DNA from: Cylicocyclus nassatus
Taxonomy: Eukaryota > Nematoda > Chromadorea > Rhabditida > Strongylidae
DNA length: 64,000 nucleotides
Assembly: GCA_958299035.1 (NCBI GenBank)
Contig: CATQJL010000223.1
Span: 78,881,322 to 78,945,321 of the forward strand
Direction: 5' to 3'
In this document: piece by piece, positions 25,696-38,868 of the stretch
How the letters are laid out: each line of letters opens with the position of its first letter
How positions within the stretch are numbered: the stretch's first letter is position 1
Notes under the pieces: model-generated
Databases searched by the model: none
What the model saw: the letters and a program-made list of their open reading frames with translations, nothing else
Told to the model about the DNA's origin: nothing
Made by a program: the position numbers and the translations under genes

Positions 25696-26095
25696 AAGGC
25701 AGTGGGTCGGCAAAACTCGACAACTCAGGATTTTATCGCGGTAGGTTCCTTATCGTCCAAGTATGAAAACAGTGCAATCCCGGTTGCCAGCATGCCTTCC
25801 CTGCCGAGAAATTTGCTCTCAAACTTACACGCGCAGGCAAATCTTACACGCTCCCGGACGAGTTTGCAGTTTCCTCCTCGCCATTGGAGGCTGCCCGCCG
25901 CAATGCTATAACCATTGGGCTGCAAAGATTCAGCGTCATCAGCCCTGCTCCACTCGTCCAAGGCAAGGGCATTAAAAAACGCTCGTTTTCGCCGTTTTCG
26001 AGCACTCAAAAATGCATTTTTGGGGATCAGCGTATTGAAAAACCCCAGGTAAGCGAAAATTTCACTAGGTTGAGATTTGCCGAGCCACTGCCGTT
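25696..26095. mobile_element. 400-bp foldback, AAAGGCAGTG family, copy 1
   Basis: AAAGGCAGTGGGTCGGCAAA at the left is inverted at the right as TTTGCCGAGCCACTGCC. The internal AAAACGGCGAAA block and ATTGGGCTGCAAAGATT are shared, on the opposite strand, with the copy at 38329-38868. A diverged member lies at 51967-52414. Confidence 0.8.
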
Positions 26096-26352
26096 AACCC
26101 AGCCATACCAAACAAGCACATCATCGAACTCGCCTAGAAACGCTGATTTTAAATAGATGTTTATCATCTGTCAAGCGACTGTCTGGAGGGAATTGTGAGC
26201 GTTTGAATGTGCGACTTGTCAATGTTGTGTGAAGCATATTTCACGAAATACGTTTCAAAAACACGTATGTAGATTTCGGTGAATAGCTTTTTTCTTTTAA
26301 TTAAACCACAGCCACCGTAAATCCATGCCACCAGGCTGACTTTCAACGAACT

Positions 26353-27020
26353 CAGCGTGTCCCAAAAGTAGGTATACACTGTTTGGTCGCTAATATCTCC
26401 CTTTTCCAGAGGTCTTTCGGCTACCTTCAGGTACATACCACATTATAGAGCTGTCTTTACATTTGCGCTATTGAGCGAATCACCTCTCTCTCTCTCTCTC
26501 TTCGTTATTGTATGATTGCTTAGGAACTTCAAAGGTTTTGGACCATCAATGACTCTGTTCTACCTCAAAAAGCAAACCAAACAACCTAAAACTCTTATAC
26601 TAGGCTGATTCGCGCCGCTAAAAGAAATATGAAGTTTAAGCTTTATTACAACGCTTTCTTCATAAATTTCCCCTTGTAAACCGCAATAGCTGTTTTTACA
26701 CTTCTCCTTAAAATAGTGCTTACAGCATTTGAAAAGCTTTAAGAACTCGTAAAAAGTCGAGTAATGAAATCAGCATGCCTAAAAACTCTGGTACACCACG
26801 TTTCAGATTTTCACAATTTTTTTGAAATATTTAGCCACAATGACACTGTAAGCTACAATTTCGTACCGTAATAATCCTACAGTAATGAAAAGCCATCGGC
26901 GATTTGCTCCATACTGTAAATCCAAGTTGAAGCCAGCTCTACAAAATGGTACTGAAGATTCTTGGGAAGAGAGATATTAACGATTAAACAGTGTATACAT
27001 ACTTTTGGGACACCCTGTAT
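26353..27020. mobile_element. Mariner-type foldback element, second copy
   Basis: Same family as 11880-12556: GTGTCCCAAAAGTAGGTATA at the left, and TACTTTTGGGACACCCTGTA at the right, with shared inner blocks (ACTGTAAATCCAAGTTGAAG, CCAGCTCTACAAAATGG). A (CT)n stretch lies near 26485-26502. Non-autonomous. Confidence 0.85.
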
Positions 27021-27088
27021 ATTCGTTGAAACTCAAATAATTTCCCTGAACGCTCATAACTCCGTCCAGATAGAAGCTCGGCAGATAA

Positions 27089-28657
<1,569 letters not shown>

Positions 28658-28934
28658 TAAACATATATTTGAAATCAGCGTTTCAAGGCGAGTCCGACGA
28701 TATACAACTTGTTTAGAATGGCTGGGTTGAGTACTGACCATTTCCCACTGACATGAGCTGTGAACGATGGCCTCTCAGGTATCATTCACCGTGTGATTAA
28801 TGTAAGAGCAGACATGCGATAGTGGAAGCCAACGCGCCTCCCTTCCCTAGCTTCACTTTCTTTTTAACTGGTACATGGTGATCTGCTTCACTTTTGCGCC
28901 TTGAAAATTTTTTTCCACCAACTGAAAAAGAAAA

Positions 28935-29261
28935 TTAACCCATTGACGACGACGCCTAATTTTGCGTGGCGGCGCTGTGGGACGACGCGATTTTGCACAA
29001 TACTTTCAGTGTGTGAAGGTTTTGTGCTTACTTACAAAATGCAACGTTGCTTTGTAAACAACTATCAACATCTTCTTGAACGACGGAGCCTACAGGTCAC
29101 AAGAATACAAGAAATTTTAAAAAATATTGACATGTCGAAAAAATACTAGACCTGCAAATAGTACAACTTTGCAAGAGGTGTGGGCCATCGGGGGTCCACA
29201 TCGTCCCTGGCAGCAAAATGCGCGTAGACCACCGGTGGTCCACATCGTCGTCAATGGGTAA
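28935..29261. mobile_element. 327-bp TIR element, TTAACCCATTGACGACG ends
   Basis: TTAACCCATTGACGACGACG is inverted at the right as CGTCGTCAATGGGTAA. A TTAA/TAA flank would fit a TTAA-target (piggyBac-like) MITE, but this is inference. A related half-end, AACCCATTAATGACGGCG, occurs near 31126. Confidence 0.7.
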
Positions 29262-30081
29262 GAAGGAATGCATAAGAGGTTAATGAAAGCACGATCTCAT
29301 GCAATTTACTTTTGGGAACTCGCCGTTACCTACTAGAGTAAACGAAGTTCATCACACGCCATGGACGCATCTACGCCTCAGCACTTCCTACGATTTTGGA
29401 GAACAAAGCTTCTTGATGACTTCTGATTATTTCAAGCCCAACGGCCCTCTTTACGGCCACGAATACGATGAATAGAGCGGCATAAATATTTCGAATAAAG
29501 GTGTTTATTGAATGTTGTGTTTGGAAGTGAAATTTAAGTTTGCGGATTTCCTATGAAGAAAGTAGGTCGATCCAAGAAGTAACGCCGAGAACCAGAACTC
29601 TAAACGTAAAATTGCGAAAATGTGAATATGCAACTTTGCACTTCATAGGTATTGAAGATAAGTGTTCTTCTACCAGGTAGTGAAAAAAGCTGGTTGATCT
29701 GAGAGTAGGTTGCCGAGAAATAAATTTTAATACAACATCTTAGGTTGCCTTGCGACAGCTGACATTTCAACTCCTACAAATTTTGAGTGTGAAGGTGTGT
29801 GAGGTTGCGACCTCATAGGTTTTGTAGCGTAAAGTTTGCCTATCAGATAATACCTTAGTCGTGCCAAACTACTGTAACATCGCCGAAAGCCAGGTCCTTG
29901 AAAAGCAGGTGAAAAATCGGTTTTCCTGCTTTAAGAGGTCATAACTTCAACAAACTGTATAAATTCGGTTGCGACTTTACAGGTTGCAATCTCCTCTTCA
30001 AAAACTTTTAGAAGATCTATAACATGGGGTATTTGATGCCTACGTTTTAGGGTTGTATACTGCCGCACTGTCCGCAGCAGA

Positions 30082-30512
30082 CTGGAGGACCGGTAACGGC
30101 AGAGTGGGCGATCGAATCCGCGCGGCGGCGGCAGCGCGGTTCGCTGGGACCCACGAGGATTACGGTACATCCCGCTCCGAGTGTCCGCGGAAGCACTGAA
30201 TTTCTTTATTTCTCTTTCTATCTGTTTGTTTTCTCTCCTATACTCGGATGACCGCTACTTTGGATCGCCCACTCTTCCGTTACCGGTTCTCCGATCGTAT
30301 TCGCCGCGCAGAACCGGATCACTTTCTCGGGAATACGCATTTTTTGAATAGTTCCGATAGCAGCCGGCTTCTCAGCCTGCGCATTCAAAATGGTTTTTCC
30401 CTTTAGATCACTTTGAAATCATTTTGTTTTTTGTTGTTGATGCCATCTTTCCACCACTTCCTTATAAACATTTCCAATCATAAGACTTTCAAAGTAGTTC
30501 GTTTTCATCGTC
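30082..30512 (+). repeat. Inner inverted-repeat arm, left
   Basis: About 430 bp, almost identical (one 2-base indel seen plus a few changes toward the inner edge) to the reverse complement of 33617-34039. Its outer half is itself a small palindromic unit: GGAGGACCGGTAACGGCAGA at one end, and GGATCGCCCACTCTTCCGTT continuing to ACCGGTTCTCC near 30293. Confidence 0.9.
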
Positions 30513-30733
30513 GTTCACTCTTGTCCTTTGTAAACAACTATTCAGTCCATTCCAATACGTCTGCTTCTTTTCTATTCAGTTACGCACGCATTTTACCATC
30601 GATTGGCCCCGTATATGTGCGACCGTAACGTCTAACGTCGTCGTTGGAGCATTGACGCAACCGATTTTCATTGTGCCAGTTTACACACTTTAGACCAAGT
30701 TTACCGTTGTTTTTCTACGTCGTTGCTACTCCA

Positions 30734-31590
30734 ATGGTTGATGTTGATGTGAAGAAGCCGCATAATGTAAGTGATTCTACATGTCTTTGTTTATTTGATT
30801 TTGTTTCAAGAACTTTAAAAAGTTGTATAAATCTACATTAGCGTTCTTTAGTGGCTATGATTGCTCATAGCTCGCAAGTACTTGTTTTTTGATTGTCAGT
30901 GACTTTCCTTGACTGTTTTTCTCTCAATTCAGAGTTCGATATATGTTCTCGTTAGTCGGTGGAACTGGTGAGAACACTCTTTGCCTCTGCGGAAGTGACG
31001 TCGTTGCAGTTTTTGCCAGATTTTAATCGTGAGCTATGAGCTTTGAAAGGTTTGTTCTCTCTTCCGTCATTCAATTCACCACATCACTTGCGCAAGCTCT
31101 TCAACTTTATGAGGTTGTGTAGTCAACCCATTAATGACGGCGTGGCCTAGCATTGGCCCACGGTACTGTTCTGTTTATATTCATGATTTCCTAAACCTTT
31201 CATGATGATCTGGTTTTTCAATCAAAAGCAATTTTGAGAGCTTTGACTTTCTTGCCGACATCACTAGCAATCAGAAAAGTTGCTCTTATGACGGAGCAAA
31301 TCTTTGGAAATCCGCGCTTGGAAAACGCGCGTCGTATTGGGTTGAGATTAGACAATTTCTAAAAGTATGCATTTGCAGAAGGAAGTGAAGTTGCCAGTCT
31401 GCAAGGGTCCCAGCATTTATTCCATGATAAGGGTTGCCCGTGGGACAAAGATACGACTAAGTGGTGATGATAGTAAAGTTGCTCGCGGGTAAGTTATTTT
31501 AGCACTTTTTACGCTTTGCACTTAAATGAGTTCAGATCAACCACCGGCATCGTGAATGTGTACGATGTAATGGATGTTCGCCGAAGATAA
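30734..31590 (+). CDS. Unknown 65-aa protein, 3 exons
   Basis: Not recognised. Exons 30734-30766, 31379-31488 and 31536-31590 join in frame (198 nt) through AT|GTAAGT, TTTGCAG, GG|GTAAGT and TTCAG junctions. The protein starts MVDVDVKKPHN, continues KEVKLPVCKGPSIYSMI with GTKIRLSGDD, and ends YDVMDVRRR. It is basic and soluble-looking, with no signal peptide or membrane segment. A consensus AATAAA lies at 31693-31698, about 100 nt past the stop. Clean splice sites and a poly(A) signal argue for a real gene. It sits inside the inverted-repeat nest, tail to tail with the SF3A1 pseudogene. It could also be a captured fragment of a longer gene. Confidence 0.65.
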
Positions 31591-31692
31591 GAATCCCAAA
31601 CCGCGAAAGGTCGTGTCGAATTTGATTGCTTCATGCGACTCCATCGCTTGATAATTCTTTGCTGTATTTTTGTCAATGTAGTAGATTTTGTG

Positions 31693-31698
31693 AATAAA
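31693..31698 (+). terminator. Polyadenylation signal AATAAA
   Basis: Consensus hexamer 103 nt downstream of the stop codon of the 65-aa gene, in a T-rich 3' region. Confidence 0.6.
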
Positions 31699-31881
31699 AT
31701 GCTACAACAAAGGATCTATTGAAAATCCTTTTTTTACCACTAAATCATATTGATGTCTCAGATCAATTTACATCTACGTAAAAGTGGTTCAATACAAACT
31801 TGCTACAAGGTACTATCCAAGCAGAAAATCGGTACGCGAAACAAATACACGACCATACAACACATAATCTACAGTTTACAT

Positions 31882-33586
31882 TCATTTGTTTTTGCCTCCT
31901 CTTTCCTTAATCTGCAAAATAACGAACGATTGCTTCTTCATGTTGTAAAAGGCCAAAGAGAAGTTGTCTTTCAGAAAGAAACCCTAAAATGGTAAAACTA
32001 ATTGAAACAAACTTAGATCTCCTTGATATTCGACCGATTTGGTCTTACCAGATCAAAAAATCCAATGAACGAATTAAGAATTTACAACAAAGAAGTATGT
32101 GTGTATTCACATCGAAGTAAGCTTCAGCTATCTTGTTGGCATGCTGTGCTTATCCTGAAGTTGCTGCTGGAGGTCCGTTACCTGCAAAAACTTTGATAAG
32201 GATGCTCTGAGGCATTTCTAGATGCAAATTTCCACAATGAATGTAAAATATAATACTAGCAGTTGTCAACAGAGCAACTGTAATAAATAAGTCCAACGAT
32301 TTCAAGAAACCGAAGTAGACTCACCTGCAAGGAAACATCGATCTGTAATCCGATGATCGATCCATCCATGTTAAACTCTGCACTTACAGGTAGTTGTATA
32401 CGCAAGTCAATCGCACCATTCACCTGAGATATGAAGTGATCAGTACAAAGTAAACGCGCAAAATATGATTCATAGTCCACTAACTTGCAAAATCACACCG
32501 TAGACGAAAATCTAAATGATAAGCGTTTTCTACCTTCTTCAACCATTCAGCCTCCGGCTCCAGCTCATCAGTTCTTTAACGTTTTGGCGGAGGAGCCTCA
32601 GGTTCCTAAAGCAAGTATTCTATAAGCAACACCAGTTTTATTCAATGAAATCTGAAGTTGGTGGGGGAGGCATGGCACCATAACCTGCCATGGTCACCTG
32701 TACGGGCATGCCACTGCCAGGTACACGCATTGGTATGCCCGTCTGCGCCCTGGCAAAAACTGCTGGTAATGGCATCAGCCCTGCAGCGCTAGAAGGACAT
32801 GCCGTCATGCGCTGAGCAGTTGCAACAGCAGCTGCAGTGGCGGCAGTGCGTTGGTGCTGAGCAACTTGTTGTGTCCCGATGCGTTCTTTCGACGCATCGG
32901 GTGGGACGCCGTGTTGACGATGAATTTCGTAGATTTGTTGATCTAAAATGTGTCCCAAAGAAAAACCCAAAAAAGAATGCAAAACTTGCTTTGAACAAAA
33001 TACAATCAACTAACGGAAAAAGTTTTTTTATGTACAACTTACTGCGAAAAACTAACAGAGCCAGTAAAAAACCAGTAAACTTACCAATCGTGAATTGGCT
33101 TTGTACGGCAAGAGTGTGCTTTACGAGTCTCTTCAGATCCATCCCAAATAAGTTGCTGGAAATTCAAATACTGAATCACGCACGGGAAAATAAACAGAAC
33201 TCTTGAGAGAAGGGGTTACAAGAATGTGCCATAAAAACCTGATGCTAAATGGTCGAAGAACTCACATATTTCTCTAACAGGCATCAAAATCCAATGAAAC
33301 CAGATTGTACTAACCTTTGCAGGCTGCGGAGCTTCCTCTCCCAATTTTTTTCCGATTACCGTTTGTTCTGCTCCAGCAGCATCAACACCGAAGATATCGG
33401 TACGACGCTCGGCAAATCTTCACAAAATCAAGATAGTTATATAAGAGTTTAGTTACGAGCATGTCACTCGTACCTTCCCAGATTTTTGCTAATTTCTGCA
33501 CCAGGTTTTGAAACAGGCTCTTCGTTACCACGTTCCCCGAGCCGTCTTTCGCATCTTCCTTGTACTGGGCATCGACGGTGTTATAT
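31882..33586 (-). pseudogene. SF3A1 (splicing factor 3A subunit 1) 3' pseudogene
   Basis: Exon-like blocks in gene order: 33474-33586, 33315-33417, 33085-33155, 32638-32942, 32534-32605, 32325-32423, 32111-32181, 31882-31983. Recognisable SF3A1 segments are PGAEISKNLGR, FAERRTDIFGVD, DQQIYEIHRQHGV with KERIG, a Pro/Ala/Met-rich linker, ELEPEAEWLKK, and the C-terminal ubiquitin-like domain ending KERGGKNK. Damage: a TAA in 32534-32605 and a TAG in 32111-32181; frameshifts in 33474-33586, in 33085-33155 and before the last junction; and a lost donor after 32638 (TGAATAAAAC). The N-terminal SURP domains are absent, and homology stops about 30 bp from the inner inverted-repeat arm. Introns are retained, so it arose by DNA duplication or capture, not retroposition. 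Confidence 0.88.
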
Positions 33587-33616
33587 CTGTAAGTTATAGA
33601 ATGCAGATGATGAAAA

Positions 33617-34039
33617 CGAACTACTTTGAAGGTCTGTATGATTGGAGACGTTTATAATGAAGTGGTGGGAAGATGGCATCAACAACAAAAAACAAAATGA
33701 TGTCAAAGTGATCTAAAGGGAAAAACCATTTTGAATGCGCAGGCTGAGAAGCCGGCTGCTATCGGAACTATTCAAAAAATGCGTATTCCCGAGAAAGTGA
33801 TCCGGTTCTGCGCGGCGAATACGATCGGAGAACCGGTAACGGAAGAGTGGGCGATCCAAAGTAGCGGTCATCCGAGTATAGGAGAGAAAACAAACAGATA
33901 GAAAGAGAAATAAAGAAATTCAGTGCTTCCGCGGACACTCGGAGCGGGATGTACCGTAATCCTCGTGGGTCCCAGCGCGAACCGCGCTGCCGCCGCCGCG
34001 CGGATTCGATCGCCCACTCTGCCGTTACCGGTCCTCCAG
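33617..34039 (-). repeat. Inner inverted-repeat arm, right
   Basis: Reverse-complement partner of 30082-30512. The near identity of these arms, against the heavy decay of the SF3A1 copy between them, implies a recent duplication or gene conversion of the arms. Confidence 0.9.
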
Positions 34040-34202
34040 CAGACTGCAGCTAACGTGCTGACCGCAACGGCTGCACATACCGCTGTATCTTTTCGTAAAA
34101 GAGAAAACAACTGCGATTACTCCAAAACACCATGATTTACGCCTAGGAAGTTCATAGGTTCTAAATTACTCTTCTTAATCAAACTTTGGCGATTGTTTTT
34201 TT

Positions 34203-35390
34203 GGTATGCTCCAGTGGCGTACCCAGGATTTCCGCTCGGGGGAGGGGGGGGGGGCGACAAAAAAATTTTTCGAATGAAAGTGCGTGGCGTTAGCCGCGCA
34301 CTCCGAAAAATTTTGGCGCTATTCGGCTATCCGGGCCCCAAAATTTTTTGGTCATGGATTTCGCTCAAACTTAACCCAGAGGGGTTATCTGACATGCTGA
34401 TCACGAATATCACCTTTTCTCCGCAAGAAAATGCCTCCCTGCAGGGTTACGGTAGGTATACGGTAGGGAGTCAAAATCACGGATTTGCCCGAAACTTCGT
34501 CTAGAGGGGTTATTTGGCACGCTGAACACGGATATGATGTTTATCTCGTGCGACAGCGCCATCCGGTGGAGTTACGGTAGGACTACGGTAGAGGGTCAAA
34601 ATCACGGGCTTGCTCGAAACTTGGCGTAGAGGGGTTATTTGGCCCGATGCCAAATATCACATTGGTTTTGAACCATAGCGTCATTTTCTCGGGTTACGGT
34701 AGCTACACGGTAACGGGTGTAAAGCATAGTTCTGCCTGAAGCGGGTGTACGACGATTCGACGATTGTGAAGCTTTGCACACACAAACACCGCCGCGCGCA
34801 ACACACCCTGCTGCGGCTTTTGCCTAAGCAAAGCATAAGGGGAGATACATTTGCCGATTTGTGATTTTGACCCCTACCGAATACCCACCGTAACCCGAGA
34901 AAATGACGCTACGGTACAAAATCAATGTGATATTCGGCGTCAGCGGGCTGAATAACCCCCCTGGGCCAAGTTTCAGCTGAATCTACGATTTTGACCCCCT
35001 ACCGTTTACCTACCGTAACTTCACAGGAAGGCGGTTTCCTGCGGAGAAAATGTGATATTCGTGAGCATGTCAGGTAACCCCCCTGGACCAAGTTTGAGCG
35101 AAATCCATGACCAAAAAATTTTGGGGCCCGGATAGCCGAATAGCGCCAAAATTTTTAGGGGTGCTTCTCAAAATTTTGCGGGTCCCCAACCCCTAATATC
35201 TGGAAAAAGGGGGCGTGGCTTCAGCCGTGCCCCCGAAAAAATTTTTTTACAAGGCTGATTTGAATTTTTAAAAATTTTTAAAAATTATTTCATTGTTTAC
35301 AAGTATAAATAAGTCACTTGCACATTTTTATAACCCATATAAGTAACTATCGCGACCCATTCTCGGAGGCGGGGGGGGGGCGCTGGTATG
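34203..35390. mobile_element. GTGGCGTACC-family element with an internal foldback
   Basis: Begins AGTGGCGTACCCAGGATTTC like the element at 48115-48465, and its right part (AAGTAACTATCGCGACCC, ATTCTCGG then a G-run) matches the right part of that copy. Between them a foldback has arms 34260-34720 and 34840-35160 (shared GGGTTACGGTAG, AAAATTTTTTGGTCATGGAT and ATAGCCGAATAGCGCC). The internal unit is absent from the 48-kb copy, so it is probably nested. Confidence 0.7.
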
Positions 35391-35529
35391 CTCATATTTG
35401 TTCTGATTCCTCCTATTGTTGCATATAACTGTTTTGTAATACTCTTGCTCATGTTTTCTTTTGAGTCTAGACATACACTGTTGTTGATTGTTTGGGCTAC
35501 AACTATTTATATTTTCACCTCTACGAAAG

Positions 35530-35770
35530 GATGCAGCGATCTGTGCGGCCGTTGCGGTCAGTGCGGTCAGCTGCAGTTTGCGGCGGTCTGCCGCAGTCTG
35601 CTGGGTCAATGCGGCAGTCTGAAACAACCCTTATGCTCGGAGCGAGGGTGGGAGACTTTTCGTCACTAATTCTCCCCCCCCCCCCCTCCGCCCATTTCAA
35701 TGCATTGGCTGAATGCCGCCAGGATAGAATTAGTGAAAAGTCTCCCCCCCCTCCCGGGCATAAGTCGTAG
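35530..35770. repeat. GC-rich minisatellite and palindrome
   Basis: 35540-35635 repeats TGCGGTCAGTGCGGTCAGCT-like units and is inverted relative to 34040-34130 (CTGACCGCAACGGC, TCTTTTCGTA). 35645-35760 is a palindrome: GGGAGACTTTTCGTCACTAA against TTAGTGAAAAGTCTCCC, separated by C-runs. Confidence 0.65.
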
Positions 35771-36837
35771 GATGCATTGAACGCGCCATATTCTTCTGGG
35801 AGCTCTCGAAAAGGAGATTCGAATCTATAAAACCGCCACCGAATACATAAAGTTTTGAAGAAGTTATGAACTATTGAAGCTTAAAAATCGAATTTTCATC
35901 TGCTTTTTCAAGGATCTGGCCCTCGGCGATGTTCCAGTAGATCGGCACGACTAAGGTATAATCTGACAGGGCAACCTTCTCTACAAAACCTATGAAGTCG
36001 CAACATCGCAAGCCTTCACACTCAAGATTGTAGGGTTGAAATGTCAGCGGTTACTAAGCGGCTTAAGATGGGTATTTTTTGATATTTTGGTTCTCGGATC
36101 CAACTCCCGGATCGACCTGCTTCTTTCAAAACTACGAATTCGCAATTGTTGATATCTCCATACACCAGATTTATAACAGTTGCAAATTTACATATATTTT
36201 CGCAATTTAATTCCAAAATTCTATTTCTCGGCATTACTTTCTGGATCGGCCAACTTGTTTCACAATATGTTATATTATATGTACGTGAGGAAATCCGTAT
36301 AGCCTCTCTACGATTTGCTTTCAAACGGAATATTTATGCCGCTCTTTTCTTCGTGCTCGCAAAGAGGGCCGTTGGGTCAGCATTGTTGGCCCTGATGGTG
36401 ACCGTTGGGTTACAGCTTAGATTATCGAGAAGCTTTGTTTTCCGAAATGTAGGAAATGCGAGTAGATGCGTCTAGGGTGGTGTTGGCCTTCGGGTTCTCG
36501 CAAGGTGACGGCGATTTTACTAGAAGTAAATTGCGTGAAAAATGCTTTCCTCTGTTTGCGTTTACGTCTCTTTTATTTTTCCTCTTTATCATTCAGTGAA
36601 AATTTTATGAAGTTTCCGAAAAGGAGGAATTTTTGCGAAAAAAGGCGGCTAATTCTCATTCCGCCCTTGATCGACGTCGGCTTTCAATCTCACCTGTCGA
36701 CGTTCCAGGGCAGGGTACGAGGTGGCTTTTAGAAAATGCAAAAAGCGAAGTGCTCCAGGCCTCTGATGGCTCGCATTGTATTTTCTCGGCCGTTTCGTCT
36801 CTTTTCTTCGTTCTTTCACTCAATTTGCCCTCGACTA

Positions 36838-37272
36838 GCCTCATGATAATTTTGCGATATCATCCCATGCAGACAATCTGCGTCACAGTTCTTTTGTGCA
36901 TCTAGCTGATGTTTTAGGATTTTGGCTTGGCAGAGGTGGGATTTTCTCGTTCATTTTATCTCACTTCTTCGTTTTTCGCGCTGTGGTCCTAATAGCAGAC
37001 AAACACACAGCTCCTACATTTGCATGGCGAGAAGAACAGGAGCTAGAACCCTACAAATACCATAGGTCTGGAAGAAAACTGTTGCGCTAAATTTCGGCAT
37101 ATTTCTTCCTCACAAAACTACGATAAAACTTTATGAGGGACCACAGCGCGAAAGAAACGAAGGTGCGAGATGAAATGAACGATAAAAACCCCTAAAACAT
37201 CAGCTAGGTGCACAAAAGAACTGTGACGCAGATTTTCGGCGTGGGATGACAACGCAAAATTATCATGGGGCT
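36838..37272. mobile_element. 435-bp foldback element
   Basis: CCTCATGATAATTTTGCG at the left is inverted near 37255-37270 (AAAATTATCATGGGGC). The arms share CATCAGCTAGGTGCAC/GTGCATCTAGCTGATG and blocks around GCGCTGTGGTCC. No coding content is supported. Confidence 0.75.
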
Positions 37273-37282
37273 AAAATACAAT

Positions 37283-37427
37283 GCCAGCTCCGGCGTCATC
37301 GACCGAGGCCTGGCAAAATGCCCGGGTCACGCATCGCAGACGCGGCGCAGAGTTTAGGCGATGCGGCCGTGCGGGACGGGAGCTGGGTGTAAGCGACTCT
37401 GTAATTGAGGAGCCCTGTACGGTGGGC
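37283..37427. mobile_element. Degenerate GC-rich element, GAGGAGCCCTGTAC end
   Basis: The segment from CCAGCTCCGGCGTCATCGAC to AATTGAGGAGCCCTGTAC resembles the right half of 21128-21300 (GACTCTGCAATTTAGGAGCC, then CTGTAG). Its left half has diverged, so it is a decayed member of that family. Confidence 0.55.
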
Positions 37428-38328
37428 ACGCTGGGCACACCAACATTTGGAGTGGCGCATTGGTATGAACGCTTCCGCTTCGTAACTGTAATCACGTCTA
37501 GATTAATTTTTCAACGCATGTTAGTCTGCCCCAATTCGGATCAGGGCAAACTTGGAGTGATGCGCTTCCATTGCAGCGGTTTTGTGTCATGTCTACCGCT
37601 TGCTTGTCTTCTCTACTTCAGTCACTTCGCTCTCCCCATCAGTGACCATATGCAGAGCAAAATCCTAGCGCTGCTACCGCCCGAATATACTGCAACTTTT
37701 CGAGTGTATGTCAAGGTTTTTATTACCAGGTGGACACCAAATAGCACATAATAAATGTTTTATAACATTCTAAAAGTATTTGAATTCTTGAAGGAGATAT
37801 ATTAAATAGCTGCTGGGTTCCTCAATCTTGCTACCTTGTCAACTCAAAAAAGCAATTTTGAAGGTCAAAAACCCATAAAAATGCAGTTAAAAACTAATTT
37901 CTGAATATTTCGGTCAGTTTTCCAGAAAAAGCCATCAAACTCAGCTGTTTGTTGTCTTAGTTAGGCAGATAGTTAACCCAGTGCACTTCATGTGGTACTT
38001 TTTGAAGACTGGCGTAGCACTAAACTGAAGTTTTGAGCTGCTAGCAGCCAAAGAAATCGCGCCTCTTGACCATCTCCCCAACTTTTCTACCTGAGCGTAG
38101 GGACAAACCTACGAAAAGCCATAACATTGTGCCGGTGTGAACCTTGGCAGCGTTTGCAGCGTGTGCAGCTACGTGACGTTGTGAACACGTTCTCGGCGTA
38201 TGCAGCTTACGCGGTGAAGTTCACCTAACCAAGGTCAGAAGCGTATTGGTAAGATTCAATCAATGTATCATGTTTTGAGGGATGGTACAGAACACCATTG
38301 CCGGTTTACCGCGAATGGTAGACAGTTC

Positions 38329-38868
38329 AAAGGCAGTGGCTCGGCAACTCTCAACCTAGTTAAATTTGCGCTTAATTGGGGTTATTCGATACGCTGATCC
38401 CGAAAATCTACTTTTGAAAGCTTGAAAACGGCGAAACTAAGCGTTTTTTAATACCTTTCCCTTTGGAATTGGACGAGTGGAGCAAGGCCGATGACGCTAA
38501 ATCGTTGCAGGACCCAATGGTTATAGCGTTGCGGCGGGCAGCCTCCAACGGTGAGGTAGGGGAACGAAAGCCGCCAGTTTGGGCCGCGTCCACGGACTGC
38601 TGGTCCTGGGACGACATGCAACAACACTGCGAAGGGACCAATTGGCCGCGAAAGGCGGCTCAGACTGGCGGCTTTCGTTCCCCTACCCCCAATGGTGAGC
38701 AGGAAATTGCCAACTCGTCCAGATGCGTGTAAGATTGGCCTGCGCGTGTAAGTTTGAGAGGCAGGGAAAGCATGCTGTGCAACCAAGATTGCACTGTTTT
38801 CATACTTGGGCGATAAGGAACCTAACGCGTTAAAATACTGAGTTGTTGGATATTGCCGATCCACTGCA
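38329..38868. mobile_element. AAAGGCAGTG foldback, copy 2, with nested palindrome
   Basis: Opposite-strand copy of 25696-26095 (ends AAAGGCAGTGGCTCGGCAAC and GCCGATCCACTGC). It is interrupted at 38556-38687 by a palindrome with arms GTAGGGGAACGAAAGCCGCC and the inverse, not present in copy 1. This is a nested insertion. Confidence 0.75.

Larger units (their letters stand above)
29340..36480. repeat. Outer frame of a 7-kb nested inverted repeat
   Basis: 29340-30060 and 35840-36475 are inverted, diverged copies. Shared blocks include CCCAACGGCCCTCTTT, GAGCGGCATAAATATT, TTGAGTGTGAAGG, CATAGGTTTTGTAG and ACCTTAGTCGTGCC. Inside them sits a second, nearly identical pair of arms (30082-30512 and 33617-34039). 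The right side has an extra 1.8 kb (34040-35830). The enclosed core holds a 65-aa gene and the SF3A1 pseudogene. Confidence 0.75.

Noticed and set aside
33474..33586. Open frame reading YNTVDAQYKEDAKD as a separate gene exon
   Set aside because: Its start aligns with the LDPRWLEQRDR part of SF3A1 and its end matches SF3A1 only in another frame, so it is a frameshifted SF3A1 exon.
37281..37751. 156-aa plus-strand ORF as a gene
   Set aside because: Its first third is a GC-rich MITE remnant, the rest has no recognisable domain, and it crosses the element boundary.
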